Origin: Opisthocomus hoazin
Taxonomy: Eukaryota; Chordata; Aves; Opisthocomiformes; Opisthocomidae
DNA: 64,000 nucleotides
Reading direction: 5' to 3'
NCBI RefSeq assembly: GCF_030867145.1
Contig: NC_134443.1
Span: forward strand, 2,108,001 to 2,172,000
The notes below the pieces were generated by a model that did no database searches, had not been told where the DNA came from, and saw only the letters and a program-made list of their open reading frames with translations. Made by a program: the position numbers and the translations under genes. This document shows, one piece after another, positions 11,346 to 22,020 of the stretch; the stretch's first letter is position 1, and each line of letters starts with the position of its first letter.

Positions 11346-12124
11346 CCCACCCTTGCCGGCATCCGGTGCTCCCGGGGTGGCAGCCGTGACCGTCCCACGC
11401 AAAGGGGGTTCTCCCCCCACTTTGCGGCCCCATCCCGAGGTCCCGGGCCCGCAGCTGGGGGGTCCCGGGGTTCTCACCCAGCACGGCCCTGTACCCCCAT
11501 GCCGCCCTCCCTGCCGAGCTTGGGGGGGACCCCAGCGGGCACCCCCGGCGCGTGTCGCCCCCACTGCTGGAGGGCCTGGAGCGGCCCCCCCCGAACAGCC
11601 GCGCTCCCCTGCCCGGTCCCCGCCGGTGACGCAGAGCCGCTGAGCGGTGGTTTCCCAACAGGGAAGTCATTTTGTCTCTGCCGGCCGGGCCGCAAGCCGC
11701 CCTCCCCGGGAGCAGGCCCCTCCGCCCGGGGGGGCTGAGATCGGGCACAACTCATTGCAGGGGTGGGCAAGCAGTGAGGGGGTTGCGTGAGACCCCCACA
11801 GAGGGCTGAACCGGGGCGGCTGCGGCCTGCGCGACCCACTGCTGATAACCGCCCGGAGCCGGGAGAGTGGCCGGATCTGGCCCCAGCTGTCGCCCTTCGC
11901 TGGGCGAGAGGACGTGAGGCCTGGGGGGTGCTGGGGGGTGGCTGTGGGGGGAGGAAGGAGGGGGCCGAGCGGGGGGGGTCGTGGCGGCTTGAACCCCTCG
12001 GGGGGGGTCAGATGGGGATTTGTCGGTGGCTTGTATGAGGCTGAGCACGCTCCTGGGGCTCGTTGGGGGGGGGGGACTAGATGTGATGCCGAATTTGGGG
12101 GGTACCCGGCCCCCGAGGCCTTTC
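11346..12124. other. GC-rich spacer upstream of CDC42SE1
   Basis: No gene is recognised. The sequence is C-rich to about 11600, then G-rich on plus from about 11880 to 12080, with runs of up to ten G. Confidence 0.4.
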
Positions 12125-12385
12125 ATCCGCGCTGCCGGATCCGGCAGCGAGCCGGGTGTCATGGCGGGGGCCGGCTCCGGCAGCCTCACTTCCTAAGGAA
12201 GCGGAGCTGGAAGAAAAGGCAGCCCCCCCACCCCGGTCCGTCCGCCGTTGGGGGAGCGGCGGAGTGTGGCCGGGGCGCGGGTACGGCCTGGGCACGGCCG
12301 TGGTTTGCGCCACCCCGCCGTGTCGCAACCTGCCCGTTCTCAGCAGCCGCGCGGGCGGGGAGCCGGGGCCCAGACGCCAGGGTGA
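12125..12385 (+). promoter_or_regulatory. Candidate CDC42SE1 promoter and first exon
   Basis: CpG-dense block with an 18-bp perfect palindrome GCTGCCGGATCCGGCAGC (12131-12148) and an inverted pair of ETS-type cores, ACTTCCTAAGGAAGC (12188-12202). A plus-strand donor CCAGG|GTGAGG at 12381/12382 could end a non-coding exon spliced to the coding exon near 13831. An alternative first exon ending at 10930 cannot be excluded. Confidence 0.38.
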
Positions 12386-13830
12386 GGGGCTCGGGGGGCT
12401 CCCTCGGTCACGCCTCAGGTCTCCCCCTGGGACCTGGGGCCGGGCTGGCCGTGGGGTGCCCTGACGCCCCGGGGACGGGCTGCAGGTGCTGCCTGGTGGT
12501 GGGGCCGTCCCTGGGGCTGGATCCTGCCCGCTGGTCCTGACGAGGCCGCGAGCGGGGCCAGCGCCGGGGCAATGCAGCCCCGCGGGCTCGGAGCATCCCC
12601 GCGCAGCCGGGGGGTAGCACCCCGGTTTGGGCCCTGCTCCTCCCTGCCGCGGGCAGGAAGCGCCGGCCGGCGGCCGCGGACTTTGCACCCATCCGGCGTC
12701 GCCAGCGCAGGGGCAGAGGAAGGGACTTTTCCTGTTTGCCGACGCGGTGGGGTCCGGCACCCGTCTGCCACCGCGGCCAAGCTCCGGCCAAGCTCTGGCA
12801 AAACTCGGCCTTGTCTCGGCGCAGCTGCTAGCTGACCCCACACCGGCGTGGGGACTCTCCGGCGGCTGATACAGGGTTGTGCTCAGGCTGTGGCCTTTCA
12901 CCGGGTGGGTGAGCTTTGCGCATGCCGACGGGTGCTTTTGCAGAGAGTTTTGTCTCTCCTTGGGGGGGGGGAGCACCGATATTGGGGGTGAACCCGCCTC
13001 TCCGCACCCCCCTTGGCTACCCCACCCAGGGCCGTGGGGGTTTGGGGTGCAGTCGCGCTGGCCGGGCAGAGCCCCCATTTTATCTTCCCCCGACTGCTTT
13101 TCGAGCCGGAGCGGAAGAGCTCAACCTCCGGCCCCTTTTCGGAAAGGCCGGGATATTTATAGCTGCCTGGCTCAGGGAGTTGGGATTTGCCATGGCCGCC
13201 TCCGTCCCCCCCATCCTGCTGCAGCATCCCTCAGCTGCGGCCTGCGCCGGGGCCAGATCCTGCCCTGGCCGTGGGGACAACGCCTCTCGGTCTCAGTGTG
13301 CTGCCCGGGCATCTGCCGGGGGTCTCTGTGCGATGCCTGGGGGGTCCCCTGGGGGTCTCTGTGCGATGCCTGTGGTCCTTTGGGTGGCCACAGGCTCCCT
13401 TTGGTCAACGGGAGGTGGATTTGGGGTGGATTTGGGGAGTCAGGACTGCAGACATCACCCCTCCCGTCACACCTGCAGCCAGCGGCTCCTCGCCACGCTG
13501 TGCCTCAGTTTCCCCAACCAGATGCATCAGCCGAGGGGCAGCTGGGGGCAGCTGTGGGTCAGGGCTGATCCTGCACCCCAACGTCCCCAACGCGTCTGTC
13601 CCCTTCCACCCGCCATCGAGCTCCGACATGTCCCTGCCCCTGGGGACAAACCCTTCCCAGCTGTGACGCAGCCCTTCCCCTGCTCTGCCTCCCTCCAGGT
13701 GTGTCCCCACCGACTCGGCCACCCCGACCAGGTCCCCCCATGGAGTGAGGCCACGTGGGGGTCTCTGCACCGGCGCGGTCCCCCCTCGCAGCCAGCCCGG
13801 CAGGGAGGGAAGCTGGACGCCACCGCGAAT

Positions 13831-14582
13831 ATGAGCGACTTCTGGCACAAGCTGGGCTGCTGCGTCGTAGAGAAGCCACAGCCCGTGAGTAGCTTCAGCC
13901 TGGCCGGTTCGGGAGGGTTTGGGGCCCTGGGGCCGTGGGCTCAGCGGGGGCTGACAGCCTTCCTCCGCTTGCAGAAGAAGAGGAGGAGACGGATCGACCG
14001 CTCCATGATCGGGGAGCCCATGAACTTCGTCCACCTGACGCATATTGGCTCTGGCGACATGGCCGCAGGCGAAGGCCTGCCCATGGTACCCTGCCCACGC
14101 GCGCGGTCGGGGTGCTGGGTCGTACGGTTGGGTGGTGGAGTCTCACAGTTGGGTGGTGGGTATCATGGTTGGGTGCTGGGTGTCGTGGTTGGGTGGTGGG
14201 TGTCAGTGTTGGGGTGGTAGAGTCTCATGGTTGGGTACTGGGTGTCATGGTTGGGTGGTGGTGGGTGTCATGGCTGGGTGATGAGTGTTGCTATGGGGGT
14301 GGTGGGTCCCAGTTGGGTGATGGGTGTCAATGCTGGGGTGGCAGAGACCCACAGTTGGGTGGTGGAGTCTCACCGGTGCATGACAGGTGTTGGGGTGGGG
14401 TGAAGCGGCCTCATCTTTGGGTGACAGGTCTTGCACTCGGGTGATGGGGTGGCACAGTTGGGTGATGGGTCCCGCAGCGGTGCTGACGGAGCTCTGCCCC
14501 CTCCCCGCAGACTGGTGCCGTCCAGGAGATGAGGTCCAAGGGTGGGCGGGAGCGACCGTGGAGCAGCTCCCGGGTCTTGTAG
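13831..14582 (+). CDS. CDC42SE1: CDC42SE1 (SPEC1), complete CDS in 3 exons
   Basis: Small CDC42 effector, 78 aa (human 79). Coding exons are 13831-13884, 13975-14085 and 14511-14582, all joined in phase 0 with GTGAGT/GTACCC donors and TTGCAG/CCGCAG acceptors. The protein starts [18 protein letters not shown]. Cys10-Cys11 match the palmitoylated pair that anchors SPEC proteins to the plasma membrane. It continues with a basic KKRRRRIDR stretch and the CRIB motif [16 protein letters not shown], which binds GTP-CDC42, and ends [10 protein letters not shown]. One residue is missing relative to human at the start of exon 3 (QEM versus QEQM). The coding exon probably opens at 13700 (pyrimidine-rich CCAG) or 13792. 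Intron 2 carries a minisatellite. The frame upstream of the ATG stays open for about 0.9 kb (see findings). Confidence 0.97.
14110..14480. repeat. GTTGGGTGGTGGGTGTCATG minisatellite in CDC42SE1 intron 2
   Basis: About 15-18 imperfect copies of a 20-bp unit built on GGTTGGGTGGTGG and GGGTGTCATG. They fill nearly all of CDC42SE1 intron 2 and are G-rich on the sense strand. Confidence 0.85.
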
Positions 14583-15690
14583 CGTGTGAGTACCTGGCTG
14601 TGCAGCCCCGAGCGCCCGCTGTCCCCCTCCGGGGCACCACCGCCAATTAACACACCCAAACGAGCTACCGGTTGTGCGATTCTGTAACCTGGCTTCTCGG
14701 ATTTTGCAGATTCCTGGCTTTTCCAGCCCAAACTTGAACTGCCTGGTCCCCCAGCTGGAGGAGAAGCTGACCTCGAGCTCTTTAACCCCGCGGTAATTTA
14801 TGCAGAGCGATCCTCGCCCGGCTCCCGGTGGCTGCTGGTCGTGTCCCCTCCTGGCAGAGCCCTCCTTCCCCGAGGCGGCGGGGCGGCGGGGCAGGGCGGG
14901 GGCAGGGACGGCGGCCCTCACCTCGTGCCCGGCCGGGATTTCAGCTGAAAGGACGCAGCCGCCCTCCCGAAGCACGCCGGGAGCTGCCGGGCGCAGCCCG
15001 GATGTGCCAAATCCTCCCCGTCCTCCTTTTGCCCTTCGGCCCCTCTCCGCGCCGGGCTGCGGTGCCTCAGCTTCCCCGGGGATTGCGGCGAGGCCGGGCC
15101 TGGCGCGGCGGCTGATTTGGCACGCTCCCGGAAAGGCGCAGAAGAGCAAAACTGGGATGAAACCCCCCCATTTCAGTGTCTCGCCAGCAGCGGCTCAGCG
15201 CCGATGCCACCGACGAGCCCACGGTGCCTCCAGCCGGCCTTTCCACCACTGGCCAACCGCCACCTTCCTTCTTTTTTAGGATATATATATTTTTTAAGCT
15301 CAAAAAGCCAACTAGGCAGCCTCTGCCGCCTCGGAGGCCGGACCGCGGTGGGGCCGCCTCCACCCAGGATTGCCACCGGGGTCTCACCGGCACCGGCCGA
15401 GGCAGGACGGGGCCCCCCTCCAGGAGGGACTGGGGCTCCCGAATTCGCGCACGGGTGTACATAGTTTCAATAGCGCCGGGATTTATTAAGTAGCGCGTGC
15501 TGGGCGTCGTGGCGGGAGGCAGAGGCTTGCCCCGTCGCCATGCTCCCCGCCACGCCGGGATGCTCCCGCACGGAGCTGGGCCTGGCCAGCCCCGCGGTGC
15601 ACTCGGCCTTGGTAAGCGAGCGCCGAGGCTTGATTTGGTTTTCCCTCCCCTGGGAAGAACAACCCCCCCTTGAAATAAAACCCTTGTGCT
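14583..15690 (+). other. Probable CDC42SE1 3' UTR to AATAAA
   Basis: After the stop the plus strand shows no coding signal and reaches an AATAAA at 15674-15679. It is tail to tail with BNIPL, whose minus-strand poly(A) signals (TTTATT on plus) lie at 15801-15806 and 15482-15487, so transcripts may overlap. The 3' end is inferred. Confidence 0.45.
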
Positions 15691-15874
15691 GGCCCGAGGA
15701 GCGCGTCCGCGAGCTGCCGGGCTCCTCGCCTCCCTCTGCTGCTGGGGTGCTGCCAGCCGGTGAGGCCTCCGCACGCACACGGCGCACCGCGCTCCCGGCC
15801 TTTATTCACCCGCGGGGACCGCGTTGGGCACGCCGAGAGCCCCCAGTGCCACCGCTTGTCCCTTCGTGTCCCCG

Positions 15875-16865
15875 TCACCACGCCGCGTCCCGGCTGCCAT
15901 CCCAGCTCGGCTCCAGCCTGTGGGGATAGGAGAGAGGAGAGGGAGAGGGAGAGGAGAGCGTCGGTGGCCCCCAGACGCCAGCCCTGCGGGGGGGACTCAC
16001 CGCCGGATGGGCTCAGGGACGTGTGGGGCTGGGGGAGACGGCGGGTGAGGCCCCCCCGGCTCCTTACCCCCTCGTGCACCGGGGCCAGCTCACCAGGAGG
16101 TGAACAGCCCCGTGCGAGGCCTCGCACGCGCGTGTGAGCAACCCTACCTGAGAAAGGGCCGGGCAAGCGTCACGAGTGCCTTGATGTACCAGGTGGGGTG
16201 GATGATGGTCACCGCCTGCAGACTCTTCCGGAGCCTGGGAAGCACCGCGACGCTCCGGGGCTCACCGCCAGCCCGGCGCGCTCCCTGGGACCCCCGGCGC
16301 GCTCCCCGCCACCCCCAGCAAGCTCCCCGGGACCCCTGGTGTGCTCCCCACCACCCCCGGTGCGCTCCCTGGGACCCCCAGCACGCTCCCCGCCGATCCA
16401 GAGCCCGGTAGCACCGCGTCATCCAGTCGTAGCCGTAGCGGGGGATGCTGCTGCACGGGAGGTGGCGGGCGGCCAGTGAGCGTGGCAGCGGGGCGAGAAA
16501 CCGGGGGTCCCCCGCCGCGGCCGGGTCTCACCCTCCCGCTCGAAGCCGTCGCTGCCCGAGGGCGTCTCCAGCGCGTCCAGGTCCAGGTCGATGCTGGCGT
16601 TGGGTGAGCGCTCGCAGCTCTCGGTCCGCTCCGGCGCTGGCAGCCGCCGCTGCATGAGCCGCGGAACAGCCCCGGCCCCCGGGGACCCCTCAGGCAAGGG
16701 CCTGGCGGGGACGGGGCTGGGGGTCAGCAGGTCCCCAGCGGGGAGCGAGTTTGGGAGTGCCGCTCCCATCGCCCCTTACCCGGGGAAGTCCTCGTCCTGC
16801 CACTCGTCGCTCAGGTCCAGGCCATCCCCGGTGGCCGTCCCCGCGGCCATCCCTGCCACCGTCAC
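15875..16865 (-). pseudogene. BNIPL: BNIPL remnant, BCH domain incomplete
   Basis: BNIPL is a BNIP-2 family protein with a C-terminal BCH domain. Recognisable pieces, 5' to 3': 16780-16865 (MAAGTATGDGLDL...EWQDEDFP); 16532-16701, in phase (GPLPEGSPGAG...SIDLDLDALETPSGSDGFE); 16385-16450 (SIPRYGYDWMTRCYRALDRR); 16148-16234 (LRKSLQAVTIIHPTWYIKAL...RPFLR); 16001-16028 (HVPEPIRR); 15875-15917 (LEPSWDGSRDAAW, stop). The pieces align in order with human BNIPL. The exon for the first half of the BCH domain and the roughly 25 residues after RPFLR (SSKF...LDQ in human) are not found, and the intervals are too short (81 bp; about 120 bp) to hold them. The reading phase also fails at those two joins. 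Either the gene is decaying or the assembly has collapsed here. Confidence 0.65.
16255..16395. repeat. Minisatellite in BNIPL intron
   Basis: Alternating copies of about 15 bp, GGGACCCCCGGCGCGCTCCC and CGCCACCCCCGG-type. They fill the short intron between the two C-terminal BCH pieces of BNIPL and run up to, and apparently into, the end of the upstream exon. Confidence 0.75.
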
Positions 16866-17514
16866 CTGTGGAGAGACGCCAGCCGCAGCTCGAGGCCTGG
16901 CCCCGCGGTGCTCGCGCGTCCCCCGCCAGCTCCACACTGAGCCGCACCCCGTTCCCACCTCTACCACCCCGTTTCCAAACCGAAAGCAGACGCGAACGGG
17001 TGCGCCCAGCTGCCGGGAGACGGCGCGGACGCTCCCCGGGGACCCCCAGCGCAGCCCCGCTCAACCCTCTATGAGACCTCAGAGACTCCCGGCAGCGGGG
17101 CCGCTCACCTCTCCGGGGGCCTACCCCCCTGGGCTCCGCACCGGTGACGGCTCCGGTGGCGGCACTGGTGGCTCAGGCTCCGGTGAGGTACTGGTGGCTC
17201 ACCCAAACTGGTCTGGCCTCATTCGCAGCCGGCGCAGGCCACGGCTCATCGCGGCACGACCGGTTTCCCCCCGACGGGGCCGGATTTGGGGGTTCGGCCG
17301 CCCCGAGCCCCCCGTCCCCGCTCTGGGGCCCTGAAATGCTCCTCGGAGCTGGACGGGCGTTAGCGGGGGTCTGCAGCCCAGGAGCAGGGGGGGTTTGCCC
17401 CCCAGGATGCCCGCGGTGCGTGTGGGCCCTCGCCGGGCACCCCGGGGGAGCGCGGCCGCGCGGGGCCCGTCGCAGAAGGAGAGCCGGGAGCCGAAAGTGG
17501 AAAAAAGAGGGAAA

Positions 17515-17860
17515 TTTAATCCTGGGAGCGCGTGGGTGACCGGCGCGGGGCGGCTGCGCAGCCGGACCCACCAGCTGGGGCCCCGCAGCCCCCCCAAGGG
17601 GCGCAGAACCGCAAGAGCTCGTTAACCCCCCCCCAACGCCTTCGCTAATTGGGTGCGGGTGCTGCCCCAGCCCCGCTGCCCGTGGGGTCCCCGAAAACCC
17701 ACCCCGGGCGAGCAAACCCCCGCGGGGCCGTCGGGGCGGGGGGCAAACCGCACTGAGGCCCCGTCCTCGTCAGGGAGCCGAGCTCTAACGAGCCGCGGCC
17801 GGGCGCCCCGCCGGGACCCGCGTGGGGACCCCAGCGCCTCGGAGCCCCCCGCGCCCGCTC
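17515..17860 (-). other. Probable PRUNE1 3' UTR
   Basis: Minus-strand sequence after the PRUNE1 stop reaches an ATTAAA poly(A) variant (TTTAAT on plus, 17515-17520) after about 345 bases. Between here and the BNIPL 5' end (16866-17514) no gene is recognised. That spacer must hold the BNIPL promoter. Confidence 0.45.
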
Positions 17861-20800
17861 TCACTGCGGGGGGCTGGGGGGCTGCGCGGCGGCCAGGCGG
17901 CCGACCCGCTCCAGGACCTCCCGGGGGCACAGGGGGGGCACGGCCTGCGCCAGCGGGCATTCCTCCACCAGGCTGTTGACGGGGGTGGGCGGCGGGGCCC
18001 CCTCCTCCGCCGGCCCCCCGGCAGCGCCCGCCGGCCCCAGGGCCGCCCGCAGCACCGGCAGGACCTTCTTGCGCGACGCCAAGGCGTTGCCCTGGGCGTA
18101 GGAGCCCACGCAGGGCCAGGGGCTCCCGAGGGGCTGCAGCAGCAGGGGCGGCTCCGTCGCCTCCTCCAGCGCCCGGCACACCTGCGAGGGGGGAAAGGGG
18201 GGCAGCTGGGACCCCCCGCCAGCACCCCCAAAATCGGGGGGGATCGGGGCGAACCGCAGCGGAGACCCGCCCGGCTCCCGCTGAGACCCCCGCACCGAGG
18301 GGTTGGGGCGCCCGGCCCCCCACTCACTGCGCTGCGGAGGGTCTCGCGCCGGCTGTAGACCGCGAGCTGCCGGGAGGGCTCGTAGTGCTCGTTAAAAGAG
18401 ATCGTCATGGCCACCAGCCCGGCGTAGCCCCGCGCCTGGCAGAAGGCGTCCAGGTCCCGCAGCAAGCCGGGCCGGCGCAGGAAGGTCTGGGGGGGGGCAG
18501 AGACCGATGTCACCCCGCTGTCCCCATTGTGCCACCCCTTGCCTCAGTTTCCCCCCGCCAAGCTTCACCTCCAGGTCCTCATAGATGGCGCTGACGGCGA
18601 GGAGCAGCTCATCGCCGGAGAGGACTTTGAGGTCCTTCCGCAGCATCTGCTCCGTCGTCAGCCCTGCGACACGAGAGGGGCCCAGCGTGAGCCCCGGGGC
18701 CGCGTCCTCGTCCCCAAGGAGAGGGGTCTGTCCCAGCACCCGCTCCCAGCCAGACCCCGCGCGCCACCGGACCTGAGACATCAAACTTGGCCGCTTGCAG
18801 GGCTTCGAAGATGGTGTCGCGGGCCGGCAGCTCGGGGAACCTCTCCTCGAGCAGGGAGACGCACGCCACGTCGCGGGGCGTCACCTTGCCGGCGGCCGGG
18901 CTCAGGTTGACGCAGTCCAGCAGGATGGTGCCTGGGGAGGACAAGTGGGGGCCATCAGTCCCCCCCGTCCCCCTCGGGTGGGCTCCGCGAGCGCCGCCCG
19001 CCCTCACCGTGCAGCAGCGCGGCCGTGGGTCTGTCCAGCACGCCTGGGGGGCCCTGGGCGATCCGCTCGGTCACCAGCGTGGCGCAGGAGCCCACCGGCT
19101 CGGCTGTCACCCGGCAGCCGGCAGCGCGGGCCCCTTCCAGCGGCCGGTGGTCGAGGACCTCCACCACGGCCTCTTCCAGTGCGGCGTCCGCGCTGGCAGG
19201 CGAGAGGGGGACGGTGAGAGCCCCGGCACGGCCCCGGCAATGCGTCCCCCGCAGCAGAGCCCGGAAACCCCCCGCATTCCTCTCCTTCTGCCCCAAAAAT
19301 GCCCCGGGACGGGCAAGGCTGTGCCCACCCCAGCTCAAAATCAAGCACGGAGGAAGCGCGGCTTTGGGTGGGGGGCCCCGGCGGTCCCCACGCCCCCTCC
19401 CCGGCTCACCCCGGCAGGACGTGGTGATCGACCAGCGTCAGGGTGAGCAGCCCGGCGCGGTGCAGCGCGCCCAGGTCCACCTCGTCCCGGAAGACGAGCG
19501 AGGCGGCGGGGATGCCCTGCTCCCGCAGCAGGAACGTCGTCTCCGTCCGCAGGGCGAAGTCGGCGCGAGGGATGTTCAGCACCGGGATGAAGGCGGCTCT
19601 GGGAGCCGGGGCGGTCTGCGGTGGGGGGGCCACAGCCCGTGAGGCGTCCCCCAAGCCCCCGGCCGCCCCCGAGCCCGCGGGCGAGCCTCACCTGTGCCAG
19701 GAAATAGGCCAGGGCCAGGGCCGAGACGGTGGAGTCCAGGTCACAGGCCTCGTTGCCCATCACCACGTGGACCTCCTGGTGCCGCCGGACGCGCTCCTGC
19801 CGGGGCGTGAGGCCTCAGGCACGGCAGTGCCGCGGCCCCCAGCGCCAAAGCCCCCCGAGCCGGTCCCTTCCCCTCCGCTGCCCCTGAGGGGACGTGCCGG
19901 TGTCCCCGGGGCCACTCCTCGGGGGTGCCACCCACAGATGCCACCTGCCAGCACCCATCTCCCCACTGCCGGCGGCGGCAGCGGACGGGCTCCCGGCGTC
20001 CCCGGAGCACCGAACAGCCCGGCACCCTCAGCGCCAGACCTGGCCGGGATCTGTTTCTGGCACCTCACGTTTCGGGGGCGCGTGGGCGAAACGGGGCGCA
20101 CCGGGGCCCCGCGGAGCACGGGCAAACCCTGCTCGGCCACGAGCCACCGCGGCAGGGGGACGGGGCCTGTCCCACCCCGGGGACGCCGTCACGGCCCCGG
20201 GAGCCTTCAGCATCTCAACCCCGGACCAAAGCGGTTTCCCCAAGGACGGTGAGAGGGGAGGCAGCGTGGGGCTGGCTGCTGCCCCCCAAAACACAAAGTT
20301 TCACCCCTTTTTTTCTTGCCTGCAGCAGGAAAAAAAGCATCACCCCCGTCCCCGCGCAGAACCCCTGTCCCTGGCACCCGGCGCCCATCCGGCCGTGCTC
20401 GAGGGGGCCGCTGTCCCCGGGCCCCTTCTCGGGGACGATTCCCGCCTGCCACCACCCGGACTCGCCCGTTTGATCCGCACGAGCCGAGGCGGGAACCAGG
20501 GCGGGCGGCTGTGGCGTCCCCCCGCAGCGGGCCAGGGCCCCGCGCCCGTGTGCTGCGAGCGGGGGGACAAGGCCGCAGGGGAGCCCCCGGCCGGGGAAGT
20601 GCCCTGGGGTGTCCCCGGGGCGGTGGGCTGTCGCGGGGCCGAGGGGCTCCCCTGGGCACCCCTGCGCCCGGTCCCCCTGCACCCCAAGCCCTCTGCACCC
20701 CAGTCTCCATGCACCCCGAGCCCCTGGGCACCCAGTCTCCATGCACCCCAGTCCCCCCTGCACCCCAGTCCCCGGACACCCAGCTCCTCCCTGCACCCAG

Positions 20801-21369
20801 TCCCCCTGCACCCCAAGCCCCCCGCACCCCAGTTCCCCTGCACCCCAGTTCCCTTGCACCCCAAGCCTTCTGCACCCCAGTTCCCCTGCATCCCAGTTCC
20901 CCAGGCACCCAGTTCCCCTGCATCCCAAGCCCCTGGGCACTCAGCCCCCCTACACCCCAGTTCCCCAGGCACCCCAAGCCCCTGTGCACCCAGTTCCTTT
21001 GCTCCACAGTTAGCCAGGAACCCAGTTCCCCTGCACCCCAAGCCCCCCAGTCCCCCTGCACCCCGAGCCTTCTGCACCCCAGTTCCCCTGCATACCCCAG
21101 TTCCCCTACACCCCCAGCCCCTGGGCACTCAGCCCCCTACACCCCAGTTCTCCTGCACCCCAGTTCCCCAGGCACCCAGTTCCCCTGCACCCCAAACCTT
21201 CTGCACCCAGTTCCCCTGCACCCCAAGGCCCTGGGCACCCAGTCCCCCCGCACCCCAGTTTCCATGCACCCTGCTCCCCTGGGCACCCCACTCCCCCCGT
21301 GTTCCCCCGTCCCCCCCCGGGCCCCGCTACCTGCAGCACCGCCCGGGTCCCCTCCACGAACCGCTCCAT
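17861..21369 (-). CDS. PRUNE1: PRUNE1 exopolyphosphatase, complete CDS in 8 exons
   Basis: DHH-family phosphoesterase. The known family activities are short-chain polyphosphate hydrolysis and a reported cAMP phosphodiesterase activity, with NME1 binding, in the cytosol. Coding exons: 21331-21369, 19692-19796, 19410-19615, 19008-19192, 18773-18931, 18569-18663, 18328-18486 and 17861-18181. All phases close and give 422 aa (human 453). Start [13 protein letters not shown] aligns with human MEDYLQGCRAALQ. DHH superfamily motifs are intact: NEACDLDS (residues 28-35), FRDEVDL, LVDHH (DHH at 111-113) and ILLDCVN. The DHHA2 region follows ([35 protein letters not shown]). The proline-rich tail with [13 protein letters not shown] matches the mammalian C terminus that contacts NME1. 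The shorter length comes from the C-terminal linker. Exon 5 has a weak GTCCGG donor. Intron 1 holds a large minisatellite. Confidence 0.97.
20640..21300. repeat. CACCCCAGTTCCCCTG minisatellite in PRUNE1 intron 1
   Basis: Roughly 40 imperfect 14-17 bp units (CACCCCAGTTCCCCTG, CACCCCAAGCCCCTGGG and similar), C-rich on plus. The PRUNE1 sense strand is therefore G-rich with many GGGG runs immediately after exon 1. Very long open frames across it on both strands are repeat artefacts. Confidence 0.88.
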
Positions 21370-22020
21370 CGCGGCGCCGAGCCGCGCCCCGAACCGCCCG
21401 GCCCCCGCCAGCCCAGTACAGCCCAGTACAACCCAGTACGGCCCCAACCCCGCCGCCCTTGTCAGGCTTCGGGGCGTGGCCTCCCGCGCGGGTTGGCGGG
21501 AAAGGGGGCGGCCCCCCGGCTCCCGGGGCGTGCGGTGGGGACCCAGCGCTCGTCCATCCTCCGTGGAGACCCCACGGGGGGTCCCTGGGGACAGGAGCGG
21601 GGGGGACACACGCGTGGGGGATGGGGGGTCTCCTTCCTCACCCGCCACCGGGACCACCCGCATCTTTCTAGTGGCCTTAACACGGGAGGGTTCCGCGGGT
21701 GCGGGGGGGACACGCGCAGCCCCGCGCCCGAGACGCGGCCTCAGCCCTTGGCAAATAAAGGACTCGATCCACGGACACGCGGGTTCGGGGCGCCCCCGTG
21801 GGGTGCAGCGGCGCGGCCGGTAGGGGGCGCCACGCACAGGGACCGCCGCTAACGGCGGGGTGGCGTAGAGGGGTGCGGGGGGACCGGGGGGTGTCCATAG
21901 GGGTCCGGGGGGGGGGGGTGAGGTCCGGGGGAGTCCACAGGGGTCCGGGGGGGTCCACAGGGGTCCGTGGTGGGGGTGTGAGGTCCACAGGGGTCCGTGG
22001 GGGGGGTGCGGCCCGCGGGG
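21370..22020. other. PRUNE1 promoter side and PRUNE1-CERS2 spacer
   Basis: GC-rich region between the head-to-head PRUNE1 and CERS2. It contains three or four copies of CCCAGTACA just upstream of PRUNE1 (21410-21440), a CTCF-like site and a short G-rich tandem repeat (21890-22010, GGTCCGGGGGGGTCCACAG type). No trace of MINDY1 or ANXA9 exons was found. Confidence 0.5.
21815..21832 (+). promoter_or_regulatory. CTCF-like motif
   Basis: GGCCGGTAGGGGGCGCCA closely fits the CTCF core (CCASYAGRKGGCRS), with one mismatch at the third core base. It sits between two divergently transcribed genes. A motif match alone does not prove occupancy. Confidence 0.45.

Noticed and set aside
11346-13790. MENT (C1orf56) expected between BNIPL and CDC42SE1
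   Set aside because: No recognisable coding exon on either strand here or at 14583-15870.
19894-21852. 652-codon plus-strand open frame
   Set aside because: It covers PRUNE1 intron 1 and exon 1 in antisense. Most of it is the CACCCCAGTTCCCCTG array, giving a repetitive Pro/Ser/Thr-rich peptide.
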